The notes: generated from the letters alone by a model not told the origin. Shown: positions 15,885-25,331, numbered from the stretch's first letter. The stretch: DNA of 64,000 bases from Pseudoalteromonas luteoviolacea (GCF_021654285.1 NZ_JAKFZS010000023.1:1-64000), one strand, 5' to 3'. Numbers and translations: made by a program.

Positions 15885-17416
15885 TAAGTATTCGAGTTTG
15901 TGGTAGCCAGAGCTTTCATTAACTCTTGCTGATTAAACGGCTTGGTTAGATACCCATTTGCACCTAGTTCAAGACACTTTTGCTGTGTGGCTTCGTAAGC
16001 ATCAGCTGACAGCATGATGATCCGAGTAGATTCAGACATTGCCATCGTCTTGAGCAATGCGAGTACTTCATAGCCATTCATTTTTGGCATATTGATATCG
16101 AGTAAAATGAGATCAAAAGGAGGAGAGTTATTAATAACTTGCAGCGCTTCATAGCCATCAGATGCTTGCTCTATGTCGGTGCAAAATGTCGAGAGCATTT
16201 TATTGGTGATAACGAGATTGAGTGCGTTGTCATCAACCACCAAAACACGCTCAATGTCGGGAATATGTACCTTGGATGTGATGGGTTCAGGCTCGCTGTG
16301 TTGCTTGATGATTTCCACAGGCATAGAGATAGAGACTTGTGTACCCACACCAAGCTGGGATTCAAAGGTAAGTTGATAATTGAGTAACTCACAGAGTTGA
16401 GAGACAACCTCCAGTCCCAACCCGCTGCCGCTGACCATGCCTTCATAAGAGTTGTCTTCTTGGGTATACGCTTGAAATATCGCATCGACATCTTTAATGC
16501 CAACACCCGTGTCGATGACAGAGACTGTGCACGCTTGCGCTGTGAGCGCCGCGTTGATGGTCACTGAACCTGATTTAGTATATTTGATTGCATTGCTGAC
16601 TAGGTTACTCAAAACTTGGGTGAGCCGTACTTTATCTGTTTTAACATAAACATGAGTAAGGTTGTGTGTCTCTACATTGAGGGTTAATTGCTTTTCATTT
16701 GCCGCCGCATCGTACAGCTCGTGAATATGGCTGAATACGTTTTCTAGCGAAACTTTTTCAATGCTCGTGGAGAGTTTTTCAGCGTCTAGTTTAGACAGCG
16801 TGAGTATATCATTTAGAAGAGATTGTAACTGTTCGCCACAGCTCAAGATGGTACTGATATCTTGCGCTATTTTTTCATTGCCCACAGCGCTTTTCAAAGT
16901 ACCAGCAATACCTAAGATGCCAAAAAGGGGGGTGCGGATTTCATGTGACATCCGCGCAAAAAATTGCTCTCGGGCTTCGAGCTCCTCAATAGCCCGACGT
17001 TCACTTTCTTTAAATTCAGTGATATCGATGTGAGAGCCAATCATGCGAGTTGGGTGGCCATCCGACTCTCTGATTATTAATCCTTTACACCGTATCCATA
17101 TTGTCTTGCCAGTAGCATGGGTATACCTGACTACTTGGTCATAAGGGTGGCTTGGATCTGCTTTGTGCTTTTCGAAGTTATCAAGCGCTTGCTGGAGGTC
17201 GTCTTGATTGATGATTTTGTGCCACTCGCTGACTTCGTGTTTTTTGGTGTTAGGGTCGTAGCCAAGTGTTTGCCATAATTTGGGGCTCATCCATTCTTGT
17301 TCTGGGTTATCTAGATCCCAGTACCAGAGACCATCCAAAGACGATTCAACCACAAAGTCGAAAATCTCTGGGTGTTCTTTTAGCTTCGCGTACAGTTCCT
17401 TTTCCAGTCTGTGCAC
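15884..17416 (-). CDS. hybrid sensor histidine kinase (PAS-HisKA-HATPase-REC)
   Basis: 510 aa, cytoplasmic by sequence. A PAS/PAC domain (about 20-135, with the PAC signature RCKGLIIRESDGHPTRMIG) is followed by HisKA with H158 in RMSHEIRTPL, the HATPase domain (VSNAIKYT, GVGIKD, GSGLGLEV) and a C-terminal receiver with phosphoacceptor D440 in LLDINMPKMNG. No output domain is present, so phosphate must pass to an unlinked regulator or phosphotransfer protein. The start is GTG 17416, seven bases after a perfect GGAGG. It is coupled to the downstream periplasmic binding protein gene. Confidence 0.92.
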   Translation of the reverse strand: MHRLEKELYAKLKEHPEIFDFVVESSLDGLWYWDLDNPEQEWMSPKLWQTLGYDPNTKKHEVSEWHKIINQDDLQQALDNFEKHKADPSHPYDQVVRYTHATGKTIWIRCKGLIIRESDGHPTRMIGSHIDITEFKESERRAIEELEAREQFFARMSHEIRTPLFGILGIAGTLKSAVGNEKIAQDISTILSCGEQLQSLLNDILTLSKLDAEKLSTSIEKVSLENVFSHIHELYDAAANEKQLTLNVETHNLTHVYVKTDKVRLTQVLSNLVSNAIKYTKSGSVTINAALTAQACTVSVIDTGVGIKDVDAIFQAYTQEDNSYEGMVSGSGLGLEVVSQLCELLNYQLTFESQLGVGTQVSISMPVEIIKQHSEPEPITSKVHIPDIERVLVVDDNALNLVITNKMLSTFCTDIEQASDGYEALQVINNSPPFDLILLDINMPKMNGYEVLALLKTMAMSESTRIIMLSADAYEATQQKCLELGANGYLTKPFNQQELMKALATTNSNT

Positions 17417-17881
17417 AAAGTATCCTCCAAAATTAGGCTAGTAGCATAGTTAAGTATAGTTAAGTATAGTCATTACAGACATGGGTGCAGATTTTATGTA
17501 CAGCTAAGTATTACAGTCTGACGCTGAGGGTTATTGAAAAGCCATTTTGAAAAGAGAATTGCGTAAAAATGACACATAAACTTCATTTTTCTCTTGTACA
17601 GTTTAACTAATTAAAGTATGCTGACCAACTTGCTTATGAAACTTACAAATATAAGCAGTAATATGTCTTACCTTGATCCAGTCAGTCATAGTTTTAAAGT
17701 TAGCGCCTTAATGCGTCTGTCTTGAAATTATCAATTGTACGACCATGTCATTATCATGGTTATAAATTTTGCCACCGAGTGTGAGCACTATTCAGCAGAC
17801 CTTAATAAGGCATCATGTAAATAAATCTCTTTGTGCATTGTGCACGTAGAGATATTAATATTAAAAAATGAGCGTTTTATT
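17417..17881. other. intergenic region, divergent promoters
   Basis: 465 bp between divergent genes. A short tandem AGTTAAGTAT repeat lies at about 17444-17471, just upstream of the kinase gene. The rest is AT-rich and I see no gene or clear operator. Confidence 0.4.
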
Positions 17882-18052
17882 ATGTCTTACTTATACCAAG
17901 GACAGCAGGTGGCGATTACGTTACCGGTCCAATCAATTTCTATGCATAAATGCCGTATGGCAGTAAAGCATCAATCAGGCCTAAGTTACATCGACTTTGC
18001 GAACACTGCCGATGCAAAAGGCTTTTTAAACTGGCTGGGTAAAGCAAACTAA
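17882..18052 (+). CDS. 56-aa hypothetical protein
   Basis: Starts MSYLYQGQQVAITL and ends LNWLGKAN. No signal peptide or membrane helix; the composition is that of a small soluble beta-rich domain. I do not recognise the family. ATG 17882 was chosen because it starts the protein-like part; an in-frame ATG at 17831 would add 17 residues but lacks a ribosome binding site. A 7-bp stem at 18034-18058 overlaps the 3' end. Confidence 0.5.
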   Translation: MSYLYQGQQVAITLPVQSISMHKCRMAVKHQSGLSYIDFANTADAKGFLNWLGKAN

Positions 18053-18058
18053 CCCAGC
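18034..18058. terminator. hairpin between convergent genes
   Basis: GCTGGGT (18034-18040) pairs with ACCCAGC (18052-18058), overlapping the stop codons of both convergent genes. No strong T-run follows, so termination activity is uncertain. Confidence 0.35.
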
Positions 18059-18555
18059 TAAACCTTACATTGCGCTTTTGCCGTTAACCCATTCAATGCA
18101 CTTCGTAAAGCATTTTCTGGCATAAAGCCAATGTGGTAGGTCACTAATACTCCCTCGGTATCTAAAATAAACAATTGTGGTGCACTTTTTACGGTCAATG
18201 ACTGCGCCAATTTATTAGGCAAGGTAGTGATGGGAAAGTGACTTTGATAACGTTTCATTGCCCGTTTTAGGGTATGTCTGTCGCCTCCTGTTGCCATCAT
18301 CATTACGGCCAGCTTATGGCAGTTTTTTGGCTGTTGCTCAACGAGATGAGAGAGCAATTTATATTGCTTTTTACACCAGCTGCAATCAGGTTGTACAAGC
18401 ATGATTGCAAGTACCTGACCTTGAAAGACTGATAAGTTGCTAGGTGCATTTTGTGTGATTGGGGTCAGATTTAACTGGTAAAAAGGGCTTATGGCCGCAG
18501 CGCCAAAAGGCGCTGCAAGTAAAAGCCAAAGTATTGAGACTGGTTTAAAAGTCAT
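18058..18555 (-). CDS. thioredoxin-fold protein, exported or membrane-anchored
   Basis: About 165 aa. The N-terminus MTFKPVSILWLLLAAPFGAAA is a signal peptide or anchor. The domain carries CSWC in VQPDCSWCKKQ, the position of the redox CxxC in thioredoxin/TlpA proteins, and a cis-proline region SAPQLFILD. The start ATG 18555 lies inside the last codons of the TonB receptor gene (11-bp overlap), so the two are translationally coupled. It may keep the cysteines of the receptor plug reduced, or reduce a metal complex after uptake. The longer upstream extension of this frame is a shadow of the receptor gene. Confidence 0.85.
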   Translation of the reverse strand: MTFKPVSILWLLLAAPFGAAAISPFYQLNLTPITQNAPSNLSVFQGQVLAIMLVQPDCSWCKKQYKLLSHLVEQQPKNCHKLAVMMMATGGDRHTLKRAMKRYQSHFPITTLPNKLAQSLTVKSAPQLFILDTEGVLVTYHIGFMPENALRSALNGLTAKAQCKV

Positions 18556-20665
18556 AGTCAAAGCCAAGGTATGCTTGTCTGCCTCTGAGCGGTGCATAAA
18601 TATAGGTGACGTCATATCCACCTTCGCTGTCAAACAATAGTGGAGACGCTTCATCTGCTGCCTGATTGTAATCCAGTGCATTATTCATACCTGCATATAG
18701 CTTAATATCATTTGTCAGTGCATAGGTGACTTTAAAATCTAGCAATCCATAACTAGAGACGTTCGTGGCTTTAGGTTGTTGTGCCTGGATATCATTGAAA
18801 CCCTCATAGCCATAATCACTCAAGTCTCTGCTGGGCACAAATAGGTAATTGGCTGTGACGGTCCACGCGGCTTGCACAAACTCTAGATTGATACTGGCAC
18901 GCTTTTCGGTGGGTGCTATGCCAAAGGAGGACTTAAATTCATCATTGTATCTGTAAGTCTCAATACTGGCGCCAAGCTGCAGTTGCTTTAGTAGTTGATA
19001 GCTCAATGCGAGATCCCAAGCCCACACATCAGCCCGTTCTGATAATTGGCCGAGTACAGGCGTACCAGTTTCGTTGTGAGATAGGGCGGCTAGATTATCG
19101 ACTTGCGTATAGGCTAATGACAATGTTGCATTGAGTTTGTCCGCACTGTGGTTCAGTGAATAGTTATACCCGACAGAACGTTCGACATCATGCACATCGA
19201 CTAAGTAACCTTTTTCAGCATCTAATATCCCGTGATCGCTTTCAAAAAAAGACAATGGTGCGCGGTAGCCTTGGCCTACAGAGAACCGTGATGTCCAGTT
19301 TTCGTGGTGAAACCAGCGCATGTCAAAGCGAGGAGAAACCAAGGTTTCATCTATTTCGTTATCAGTTACTCGATTGGCGATAAAGTCTGCGGTGATGCGG
19401 TCGAAGCGTACAGCTAAGGCCAGTTCAAAATCAATGGACGGGGTATAGGTTTCCTGAATATACAAACCTGATACGGTGTAATCAAAGCTGTCAGACATAT
19501 AGAGTGGATTATCGGCTAATGCTGCGCTGTGACTGCGCATTTGCTCATCACGGTGATCGACCCCCAGGGTGATAAGGTGCTGGTCATTCAGTTCATAATA
19601 GAGTTTGGCACTGATAAATTGCATATCATCTTGCGCAAAGTAATCAATACTTTCATAGAAAGAGTCTTGAGTATGCTCAACATTGGCATAACTGATATCG
19701 ACAGTGAGCTTGTCATTCACACCGTGTAGCAGTGACACTAACCACTCTTCTCTTTGTGTGTCGACCCACTCTGCTGTTTCCCAAGGGTGGCCGACATAAC
19801 GACCATCGACTTGGTTATCGACAAACAAACGTTCAGCTTCCCCTTGATTGACACTGGCCAACGTCTCGGCTATTGAGCTGGTGGTATCGCCAAGTACTGG
19901 ACCGCCAAACACTTCAGAGTCACTGCGTCCATAGCGCGCTTTGATAGTCGTATCGAGTGATAAATTATGGGTGAGCGTGATGGCAATGGACTGGTTGTCT
20001 AAAAGTGGAGATTCATTGACGCCATTTCGATCGCCGTCAAATTGATCTCGGCTATCTTGTTGCGCAATGGCACTGATGCTGCTGTGCTCATCTTCACTGA
20101 CGCCCATAGCAACCATGGATACTTTTCTATACCCATGGTTGCCGACCGCCATGTCTAGCTCAGCGGCATTTTTAGTTGGCTTTTGGGACACTAAATTAAC
20201 CGTCCCACCAATGGCTTCTGGCGCTGTCAAGGATGCACCTGCACCGCGTGCAATTTCTATGGTGCCAATGCCTGATGTTGCGATGCTATCCATACCATAA
20301 AACCCAGATAACATGGTGTGCATGGGCACGCCATCGATCAATACATTGGTGTGCTCCCCCTTCATACCATTGATCATGATGCGTTTTGCGCCACACATTG
20401 AGCATTCGTTGGAGACTCGAATGCCGAGTGCCTTATCTATCGCCTCCGTTAAATTGGTAGCCTGCATATTTTTTAATTGCTCGGCATCTATCAGCTCTGT
20501 TTTAGCAATGCTGTCTTTTAATATGCCACGTGCTTGCAGCCGAGATTGCACACCTTGAACTTCAATATGCTCAAGCGCTGTTTTATCTGAAGTTGAAGAA
20601 TTTGCGAATACGCCCGCAGAGCTAAATAGCAGACTAGTTATTAATGAAGGAGTTAGATAATTCAC
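18545..20665 (-). CDS. TonB-dependent outer membrane receptor with plug CxxC
   Basis: 706 aa. A signal peptide (MNYLTPSLITSLLFSSAGVFA) is followed by a TonB-box/plug region (about 30-170) and a 22-strand-type barrel ending in YLGFDYDF. The plug contains an unusual cysteine pair, NECSMCGAKR, and nearby methionines and histidine (MINGM, PMHTM). A canonical Fur box lies 16 bp upstream, so iron limitation should induce it. The substrate could be an iron chelate or another metal complex. The coupled downstream gene encodes a thioredoxin-fold protein with CSWC, which hints at redox chemistry on the receptor or its ligand. Confidence 0.9.
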   Translation of the reverse strand: MNYLTPSLITSLLFSSAGVFANSSTSDKTALEHIEVQGVQSRLQARGILKDSIAKTELIDAEQLKNMQATNLTEAIDKALGIRVSNECSMCGAKRIMINGMKGEHTNVLIDGVPMHTMLSGFYGMDSIATSGIGTIEIARGAGASLTAPEAIGGTVNLVSQKPTKNAAELDMAVGNHGYRKVSMVAMGVSEDEHSSISAIAQQDSRDQFDGDRNGVNESPLLDNQSIAITLTHNLSLDTTIKARYGRSDSEVFGGPVLGDTTSSIAETLASVNQGEAERLFVDNQVDGRYVGHPWETAEWVDTQREEWLVSLLHGVNDKLTVDISYANVEHTQDSFYESIDYFAQDDMQFISAKLYYELNDQHLITLGVDHRDEQMRSHSAALADNPLYMSDSFDYTVSGLYIQETYTPSIDFELALAVRFDRITADFIANRVTDNEIDETLVSPRFDMRWFHHENWTSRFSVGQGYRAPLSFFESDHGILDAEKGYLVDVHDVERSVGYNYSLNHSADKLNATLSLAYTQVDNLAALSHNETGTPVLGQLSERADVWAWDLALSYQLLKQLQLGASIETYRYNDEFKSSFGIAPTEKRASINLEFVQAAWTVTANYLFVPSRDLSDYGYEGFNDIQAQQPKATNVSSYGLLDFKVTYALTNDIKLYAGMNNALDYNQAADEASPLLFDSEGGYDVTYIYAPLRGRQAYLGFDYDF

Positions 20666-20680
20666 GATGTCTATTTATAT

Positions 20681-20697
20681 GATAATGATTATCATTA
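20681..20697 (-). promoter_or_regulatory. Fur box upstream of TonB receptor
   Basis: GATAATGATTATCATTA is close to the 19-bp Fur consensus and perfectly symmetric in its core (TGATAAT-style half-sites). It lies 16 bp in front of the receptor start codon. Confidence 0.85.
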
Positions 20698-20885
20698 ATG
20701 TTAAGTGTTTATGTACCTTGAGTGCAAGTAATAATTTATTTTTTATCCTTGTAACCAGAAAGTGCTTGATAGGGTCTATTTGTCAGTAAAAACAAATAAA
20801 AGCTAATTTTTTACAGGGCTGAAATTGGCGCAGGACTAAATTAGGCCCTAAATTTACTAAGCGGAAGTGACAAAAAGGTGAATAA

Positions 20886-22529
20886 ATGAACTTTTTAGCG
20901 GGATTAACGATACGACAGCGACTTTCTGTCGGGTACGGCGCTATTTTGTGTTTGATGATTATATTAACAGGGATAGGGATTAAAGACGTTAACTTTATAG
21001 ATGACACCTTGGCTCAAATGACGGATGTCAATTCGGTAAAACAGCGATATGCAATTAATTTTAGAGGCAGTGTGCATGACACCGCGATAGCTATTCGAGA
21101 TGTGGCAATCGCGCGCTCTGACAATGAGCTGCGTCAATTTGAACGTGAGATTGCTGAATTAGAGCGCTTTTATATTGAAGCTGAAAACAGTATGGCACAA
21201 ATGAAGTCCAAAGGGGTGCCGTTTAATGATAATGAAAGACGTATTTTAAAAAGTATTGAGGACATTAAAGTCACCACGCGGCCTTTGGTGGCAGCGATTA
21301 TTGAGAAAAAGCGGGCTGGGGAAAACGTCGATGAGACGGTGCTTGAGCAAGCACGACCTGCCTTTATGACTTGGCTGGCGCGGATCAATGAATTTATCGA
21401 CTATCAAGAAGAAGCAAACCAAATTGCCACGCCAGAGGCGCGTGCGGTCGCTGGTGGATTTGGTCAGTTCATGGTCGGTGCAACCTTACTGGCCATTGCG
21501 GTGAGTGTATTTATAGGGCTGATGATTGCGAAGAGTATTCGTGAAGCGCTAGGCGGAGAGGTACGCCAAGCTGAAAAGGCCTTGTCGGCTATTTCGCAAG
21601 GGGATCTTACTCAGAGTATGTCCACTGACTACCCCAATAGCATGTTGTCTAAATTATTTGATATGAAATTACAGCTCACTGAAATTGTTTCCAAGATAGT
21701 GGGCGGTTCGGCTGACTTAGCTGAGCAAGCGAAGGTGGTGTCATCAGGCTCAGATGATATTTATGCCGCAGCACAGCAACAGGCTTCTTTGACGCAGCAG
21801 ACTGTAGTGCGATTGGATCACTTACGTAGCAGCATTGATCATGTTAGTGAACTGACAGCCAGAACCGAGGAAAACTCCGAGTCTACAGTTGAGTTTGCAG
21901 ACAAAGGCCGCGATGCCATTGCTGCCAGCGCTGCAGAAATTGTCCGTATTGCAGAGACGGTGAATGGCACAGTTGCACAGATCAAAAAGTTAGAAGCCAA
22001 TACTGAGCAAATTGGTGGGATTGCCAATGTTATTAGTGGCATATCAGAACAGACCAACCTGCTGGCATTGAATGCAGCCATAGAAGCGGCACGAGCGGGT
22101 GAGTCTGGACGCGGCTTTGCGGTGGTGGCGGATGAAGTGAGGCAGCTTGCTAAGCGCACTGGTGAGGCGACAGGTCAAATCGAGGCCATGATAGGTGAAA
22201 TTCAAAAAGAAACTTCGGCTTCAGTTGAGGCGATGGAGCAAACTCAGCCTCAAGTTGAAAATGGCAAAGCACTGATCCAAGAGGCCACTGAGTTGCTGCA
22301 AAGCATCGATGCCCAAGCCAGTGATTCACTTCAGCGGGTGAGGGAAGTCGTGCAAGCCAGTGCGGATCAAGTGGGGGCAATCTCGGAAGTATCTGAAGCG
22401 ATGAACTCCATAGCTTCTATGTCTGACAATGCCATTGAGGTAACAGAGACGAATCGAGATGCAACGCAAAAACTAGATGAATTATCCGCCGGCATGCGTA
22501 GCGCCATTAGCTTTTTTAAAGTGCGTTAG
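20886..22529 (+). CDS. methyl-accepting chemotaxis protein (four-helix-bundle sensor)
   Basis: 547 aa. Membrane helix at ~10-32 (LSVGYGAILCLMIILTGIGI), a periplasmic helical sensor domain of the 4HB_MCP/HBM kind (about 35-190), a second helix (about 195-217), HAMP, then the signalling domain with the conserved hairpin tip EQTNLLALNAAIEAARAGE. It sends ligand information to CheA/CheW. The HAMP contains EALGGEVRQAEKAL, a form common in chemoreceptors with small sensor bundles. It starts a same-strand run with a BLUF protein and a second chemoreceptor. Confidence 0.93.
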   Translation: MNFLAGLTIRQRLSVGYGAILCLMIILTGIGIKDVNFIDDTLAQMTDVNSVKQRYAINFRGSVHDTAIAIRDVAIARSDNELRQFEREIAELERFYIEAENSMAQMKSKGVPFNDNERRILKSIEDIKVTTRPLVAAIIEKKRAGENVDETVLEQARPAFMTWLARINEFIDYQEEANQIATPEARAVAGGFGQFMVGATLLAIAVSVFIGLMIAKSIREALGGEVRQAEKALSAISQGDLTQSMSTDYPNSMLSKLFDMKLQLTEIVSKIVGGSADLAEQAKVVSSGSDDIYAAAQQQASLTQQTVVRLDHLRSSIDHVSELTARTEENSESTVEFADKGRDAIAASAAEIVRIAETVNGTVAQIKKLEANTEQIGGIANVISGISEQTNLLALNAAIEAARAGESGRGFAVVADEVRQLAKRTGEATGQIEAMIGEIQKETSASVEAMEQTQPQVENGKALIQEATELLQSIDAQASDSLQRVREVVQASADQVGAISEVSEAMNSIASMSDNAIEVTETNRDATQKLDELSAGMRSAISFFKVR

Positions 22530-22606
22530 CACCCATGCTTTGTTAAAGCGCTATGGTCGTTCATTAGATTATTGTTCGTGAGAACACGTGTGGAGCAGCA
22601 AACGAT

Positions 22607-23023
22607 ATGTTTCAACTGGTATACATCAGCAAGGCTAAACACCGGCTCGGTGAGCCCGAATTACTCAAGATGATGGCGAATTTTCGGGCTCGTAATACAG
22701 CCAATGAGATCACCGGCTTGCTCTTGTACGACGGCAAAGGCACGTTCATCCAATTATTAGAAGGTGAGGTGGATGCTGTACAGGCATTGTATTCAAGCAT
22801 TTGCCAAGATCCCCGCCATGAAAGGATCAATAAGTTGCATGAGCAGACGGTTGAAAAACGCATGTTTGCACAGTGGCAAATGGGATTTAAGCGTCTTGAT
22901 AAGTGCGACGTCATTGAGCAAGAAGGCATGTCAGAGTTTTTAAATCAAGAAGATGGCTTTGATTATTTGCAGCATCATCCAGAATTTTCAATTCAGCTTT
23001 TACATTATTTTAGACAGTGCTGA
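22607..23023 (+). CDS. BLUF-domain blue-light sensor protein
   Basis: 138 aa, a stand-alone BLUF domain that binds FAD and responds to blue light. The photocycle residues can be matched: Y6 (LVYISKA), N30, Q49 (FIQLLEGE) and the tryptophan in QWQMGF. There is one extra residue between the asparagine and glutamine compared with AppA. No output domain is fused, so it must act through a partner, as PixD does. It lies 77 bp after one chemoreceptor gene and 40 bp before another, all on the same strand, which suggests a light input into chemotaxis or motility. Confidence 0.92.
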   Translation: MFQLVYISKAKHRLGEPELLKMMANFRARNTANEITGLLLYDGKGTFIQLLEGEVDAVQALYSSICQDPRHERINKLHEQTVEKRMFAQWQMGFKRLDKCDVIEQEGMSEFLNQEDGFDYLQHHPEFSIQLLHYFRQC

Positions 23024-23063
23024 GAAGCTTGAAACTGCATAACTAAACCAAAAGGTGTTGATT

Positions 23064-24755
23064 ATGAATCAACTAAAAATTGCACACCGTATCTATTTAA
23101 TGAGTGGTATTCAGCTGGCGATGCTGCTGTTGGTCGGTACCATAGCCTTGGTGCAAATGGCAAAAATAGGATACGAGCTAATTGATATTGCGGAAGAGGA
23201 TATTCCGCTCAACAACTTTCTTACCCAAATTACAGAACATCAATTAGAGCAGGCCATTTTACTTGAGCGCATGCTTTTGTATAAATCATTGGCGGATAAC
23301 GGCCATGCTGAATATTACAATAAAATAAGTCAGCTTGAGCAAAAGCTCATCACATCAGTGGATAAAGTGGGTAAAGAAATAAAAGAGACTCGGGCTTTTG
23401 CAACTGAAGCAATCACACTCGCGCACTCTCAAGAAGCGGCTAAAAAGTTTAAGCAGGTGCAGCAAGAATTGGATGTGATAAGCAAGCATTATGCAAAGGC
23501 CAGCCTTGATATAAATGCGCTTTTGGGGCAATTATCGCAAAAACCACTCATTGAGTTGATGCCGCAGGTGAAGCTGATTGAGCAGGAAGAAGATCAATTG
23601 AAAGACGAGTTAATTGCCCTCCTTGCTGATGTTCAAGCGTTTACCCAAAAAGCAACGCGTCAAGCAGAGCATGATGAAATATTAGCGATCAAGCTTATCT
23701 CCGTGACTGCGATTGTCGCTGTGGTGATTGCTATCATCGTCGCGATGGTCATTGGTCGCTCTATCACGCAGCCGATTGAAGCACTGATTGTAAGGCTAAA
23801 ATCGATAGCCGGTGGAGATGGCGATTTAACCGTGATGCTGGATGAGTCCGCAAAGGATGAAACGGGCATTATGGCCAAGGAGTTCAATAAGTTTGTCTCT
23901 GGGCTGCGTGCTACCATTCAAAGTACCAATGAAGTCGTAAAAAGCTTGGGCAGCTCTTCTGAGCTGGCCATGAATGTGATGCGCCAAACAGAGCAAAGCG
24001 TGACGGAGCAGAAAAATCAAACGGAGATGGTCGCTTCCGCAGTGTATGAAATGACCACCACCACGCAGGATATGTCAAAAAGTACAGCGCATGCGGCTGA
24101 AGCCACTGCCAAGGTGCGCGAAAAAGTGAACTCAGGAAAAAGTATCGCAACGCAAACCAATCAAATTATTGAGAACCTAGTATCAGAGCTAAACCTAGCA
24201 TCGGATGAAATAGGCGAGCTGGTGGAAGAGACCAATAATATCAGCTCAGTACTGGAAGCTATTCAAAGTATCTCTGAGCAAACGAATTTGTTGGCACTCA
24301 ACGCTGCCATTGAAGCGGCAAGGGCGGGTGAAAGTGGACGCGGCTTTGCCGTCGTCGCGGATGAAGTACGCACGCTTGCGACGCGCACCCAATCATCAAC
24401 GGCAGATATTCAAGATTTATTAGATCGCTTAAAAACGGAAGCAAACAAAGTGGTGAGCAGTATGGAAAAAGGTAAAGCAAGTGCCCATAACTGCTATGAA
24501 AAAAGTGAAAAAACGCAGCAAATGCTCGATGAGGCATCAGAGTCGATTGAACAAATTAATGACTTAAATACACAAATTGCGACGGCCACTGAAGAACAAT
24601 CTATGGTTGCAGTTGATATAGATAAAAACATTAATAATATTAATGGCCTGGCAAAAGAGACAGCGCAAGGGGCGAGTGAAACGGCCGATGCTAATCATAA
24701 TATTGCCAAACGCATTATCGATTTGCACACTAACTTTAACCGTTTTGTGACCTAA
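23064..24755 (+). CDS. methyl-accepting chemotaxis protein
   Basis: About 563 aa. A membrane helix (MSGIQLAMLLLVGTIALVQ) leads into a helical periplasmic domain of ~160 residues, a second helix (about 210-230, ISVTAIVAVVIAIIVAMV), HAMP with SIAGGDGDLTVML, and the signalling domain with tip EQTNLLALNAAIEAARAGE. I chose ATG 23064 behind AAAGGTG; the frame also has a GTG nine bases upstream. The sensor part differs from the chemoreceptor upstream, so they are not recent duplicates. It follows the BLUF gene by 40 bp. Confidence 0.92.
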   Translation: MNQLKIAHRIYLMSGIQLAMLLLVGTIALVQMAKIGYELIDIAEEDIPLNNFLTQITEHQLEQAILLERMLLYKSLADNGHAEYYNKISQLEQKLITSVDKVGKEIKETRAFATEAITLAHSQEAAKKFKQVQQELDVISKHYAKASLDINALLGQLSQKPLIELMPQVKLIEQEEDQLKDELIALLADVQAFTQKATRQAEHDEILAIKLISVTAIVAVVIAIIVAMVIGRSITQPIEALIVRLKSIAGGDGDLTVMLDESAKDETGIMAKEFNKFVSGLRATIQSTNEVVKSLGSSSELAMNVMRQTEQSVTEQKNQTEMVASAVYEMTTTTQDMSKSTAHAAEATAKVREKVNSGKSIATQTNQIIENLVSELNLASDEIGELVEETNNISSVLEAIQSISEQTNLLALNAAIEAARAGESGRGFAVVADEVRTLATRTQSSTADIQDLLDRLKTEANKVVSSMEKGKASAHNCYEKSEKTQQMLDEASESIEQINDLNTQIATATEEQSMVAVDIDKNINNINGLAKETAQGASETADANHNIAKRIIDLHTNFNRFVT

Positions 24756-24839
24756 TAACTTAGCCTATTTATCGAGTTGTCATTTTATGTTCACTAAATG
24801 CTTTTTATAGTGATAGAACGCAGCGCAGGAGCAAATAAA

Positions 24840-25331
24840 ATGAAAGACAGCAAAGCAGGACATATTTTATTGGTGTGCATCATTTGCTTGATACTTGATC
24901 AAGGCACCAAGTGGTGGGTTAGCGATAGCCTAGTTGCTTGGCAGATGACCAGCTATTTGGGAGATGTGGTTCGCATAGGGTATACCGAAAACCTAGGCGT
25001 ATTCTTGTCTTTGGGTGCTGAGTTATCTCCTGTCCAGCGGATGGTGTTATTTGTTGGGGTTATTGGGTTATTTTTGCTGGCATTGCTTGGCTATATGATT
25101 AAAAGCCATGATTTATCAAAACGACAATTGACGTCCCTTGCTCTGATATTTGCTGGTGGCTTGGGGAATTTACTCGATCGTATATTCAACCAAGGCGCAG
25201 TGATTGATTTTATTAACCTTGGGATCGGCACAGTGCGTACAGGGGTGTTTAATGTCGCTGATATCGTTATTTTGTTGGGGGCTATGATGATCATTGCGTG
25301 TACGCCTTTTCAGTTGGAACAGCATAAATAA
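24840..25331 (+). CDS. lspA: lipoprotein signal peptidase II (LspA)
   Basis: 163 aa with four membrane helices. The two catalytic aspartates are D113 in GNLLDR and D141 in FNVADI, at the standard spacing for signal peptidase II, which removes signal peptides from diacylglyceryl prolipoproteins. I chose ATG 24840 behind AGGAG; an upstream frame extension lacks a ribosome binding site. The usual neighbours (ribF, ileS, fkpB, ispH) are absent, so this may be a second, orphan copy in the genome. Confidence 0.88.
   Translation: MKDSKAGHILLVCIICLILDQGTKWWVSDSLVAWQMTSYLGDVVRIGYTENLGVFLSLGAELSPVQRMVLFVGVIGLFLLALLGYMIKSHDLSKRQLTSLALIFAGGLGNLLDRIFNQGAVIDFINLGIGTVRTGVFNVADIVILLGAMMIIACTPFQLEQHK

Noticed and set aside
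18556..18681. Longer N-terminus for the thioredoxin-fold protein
   Set aside because: It would lie wholly inside the TonB receptor gene; the signal peptide begins at ATG 18555.
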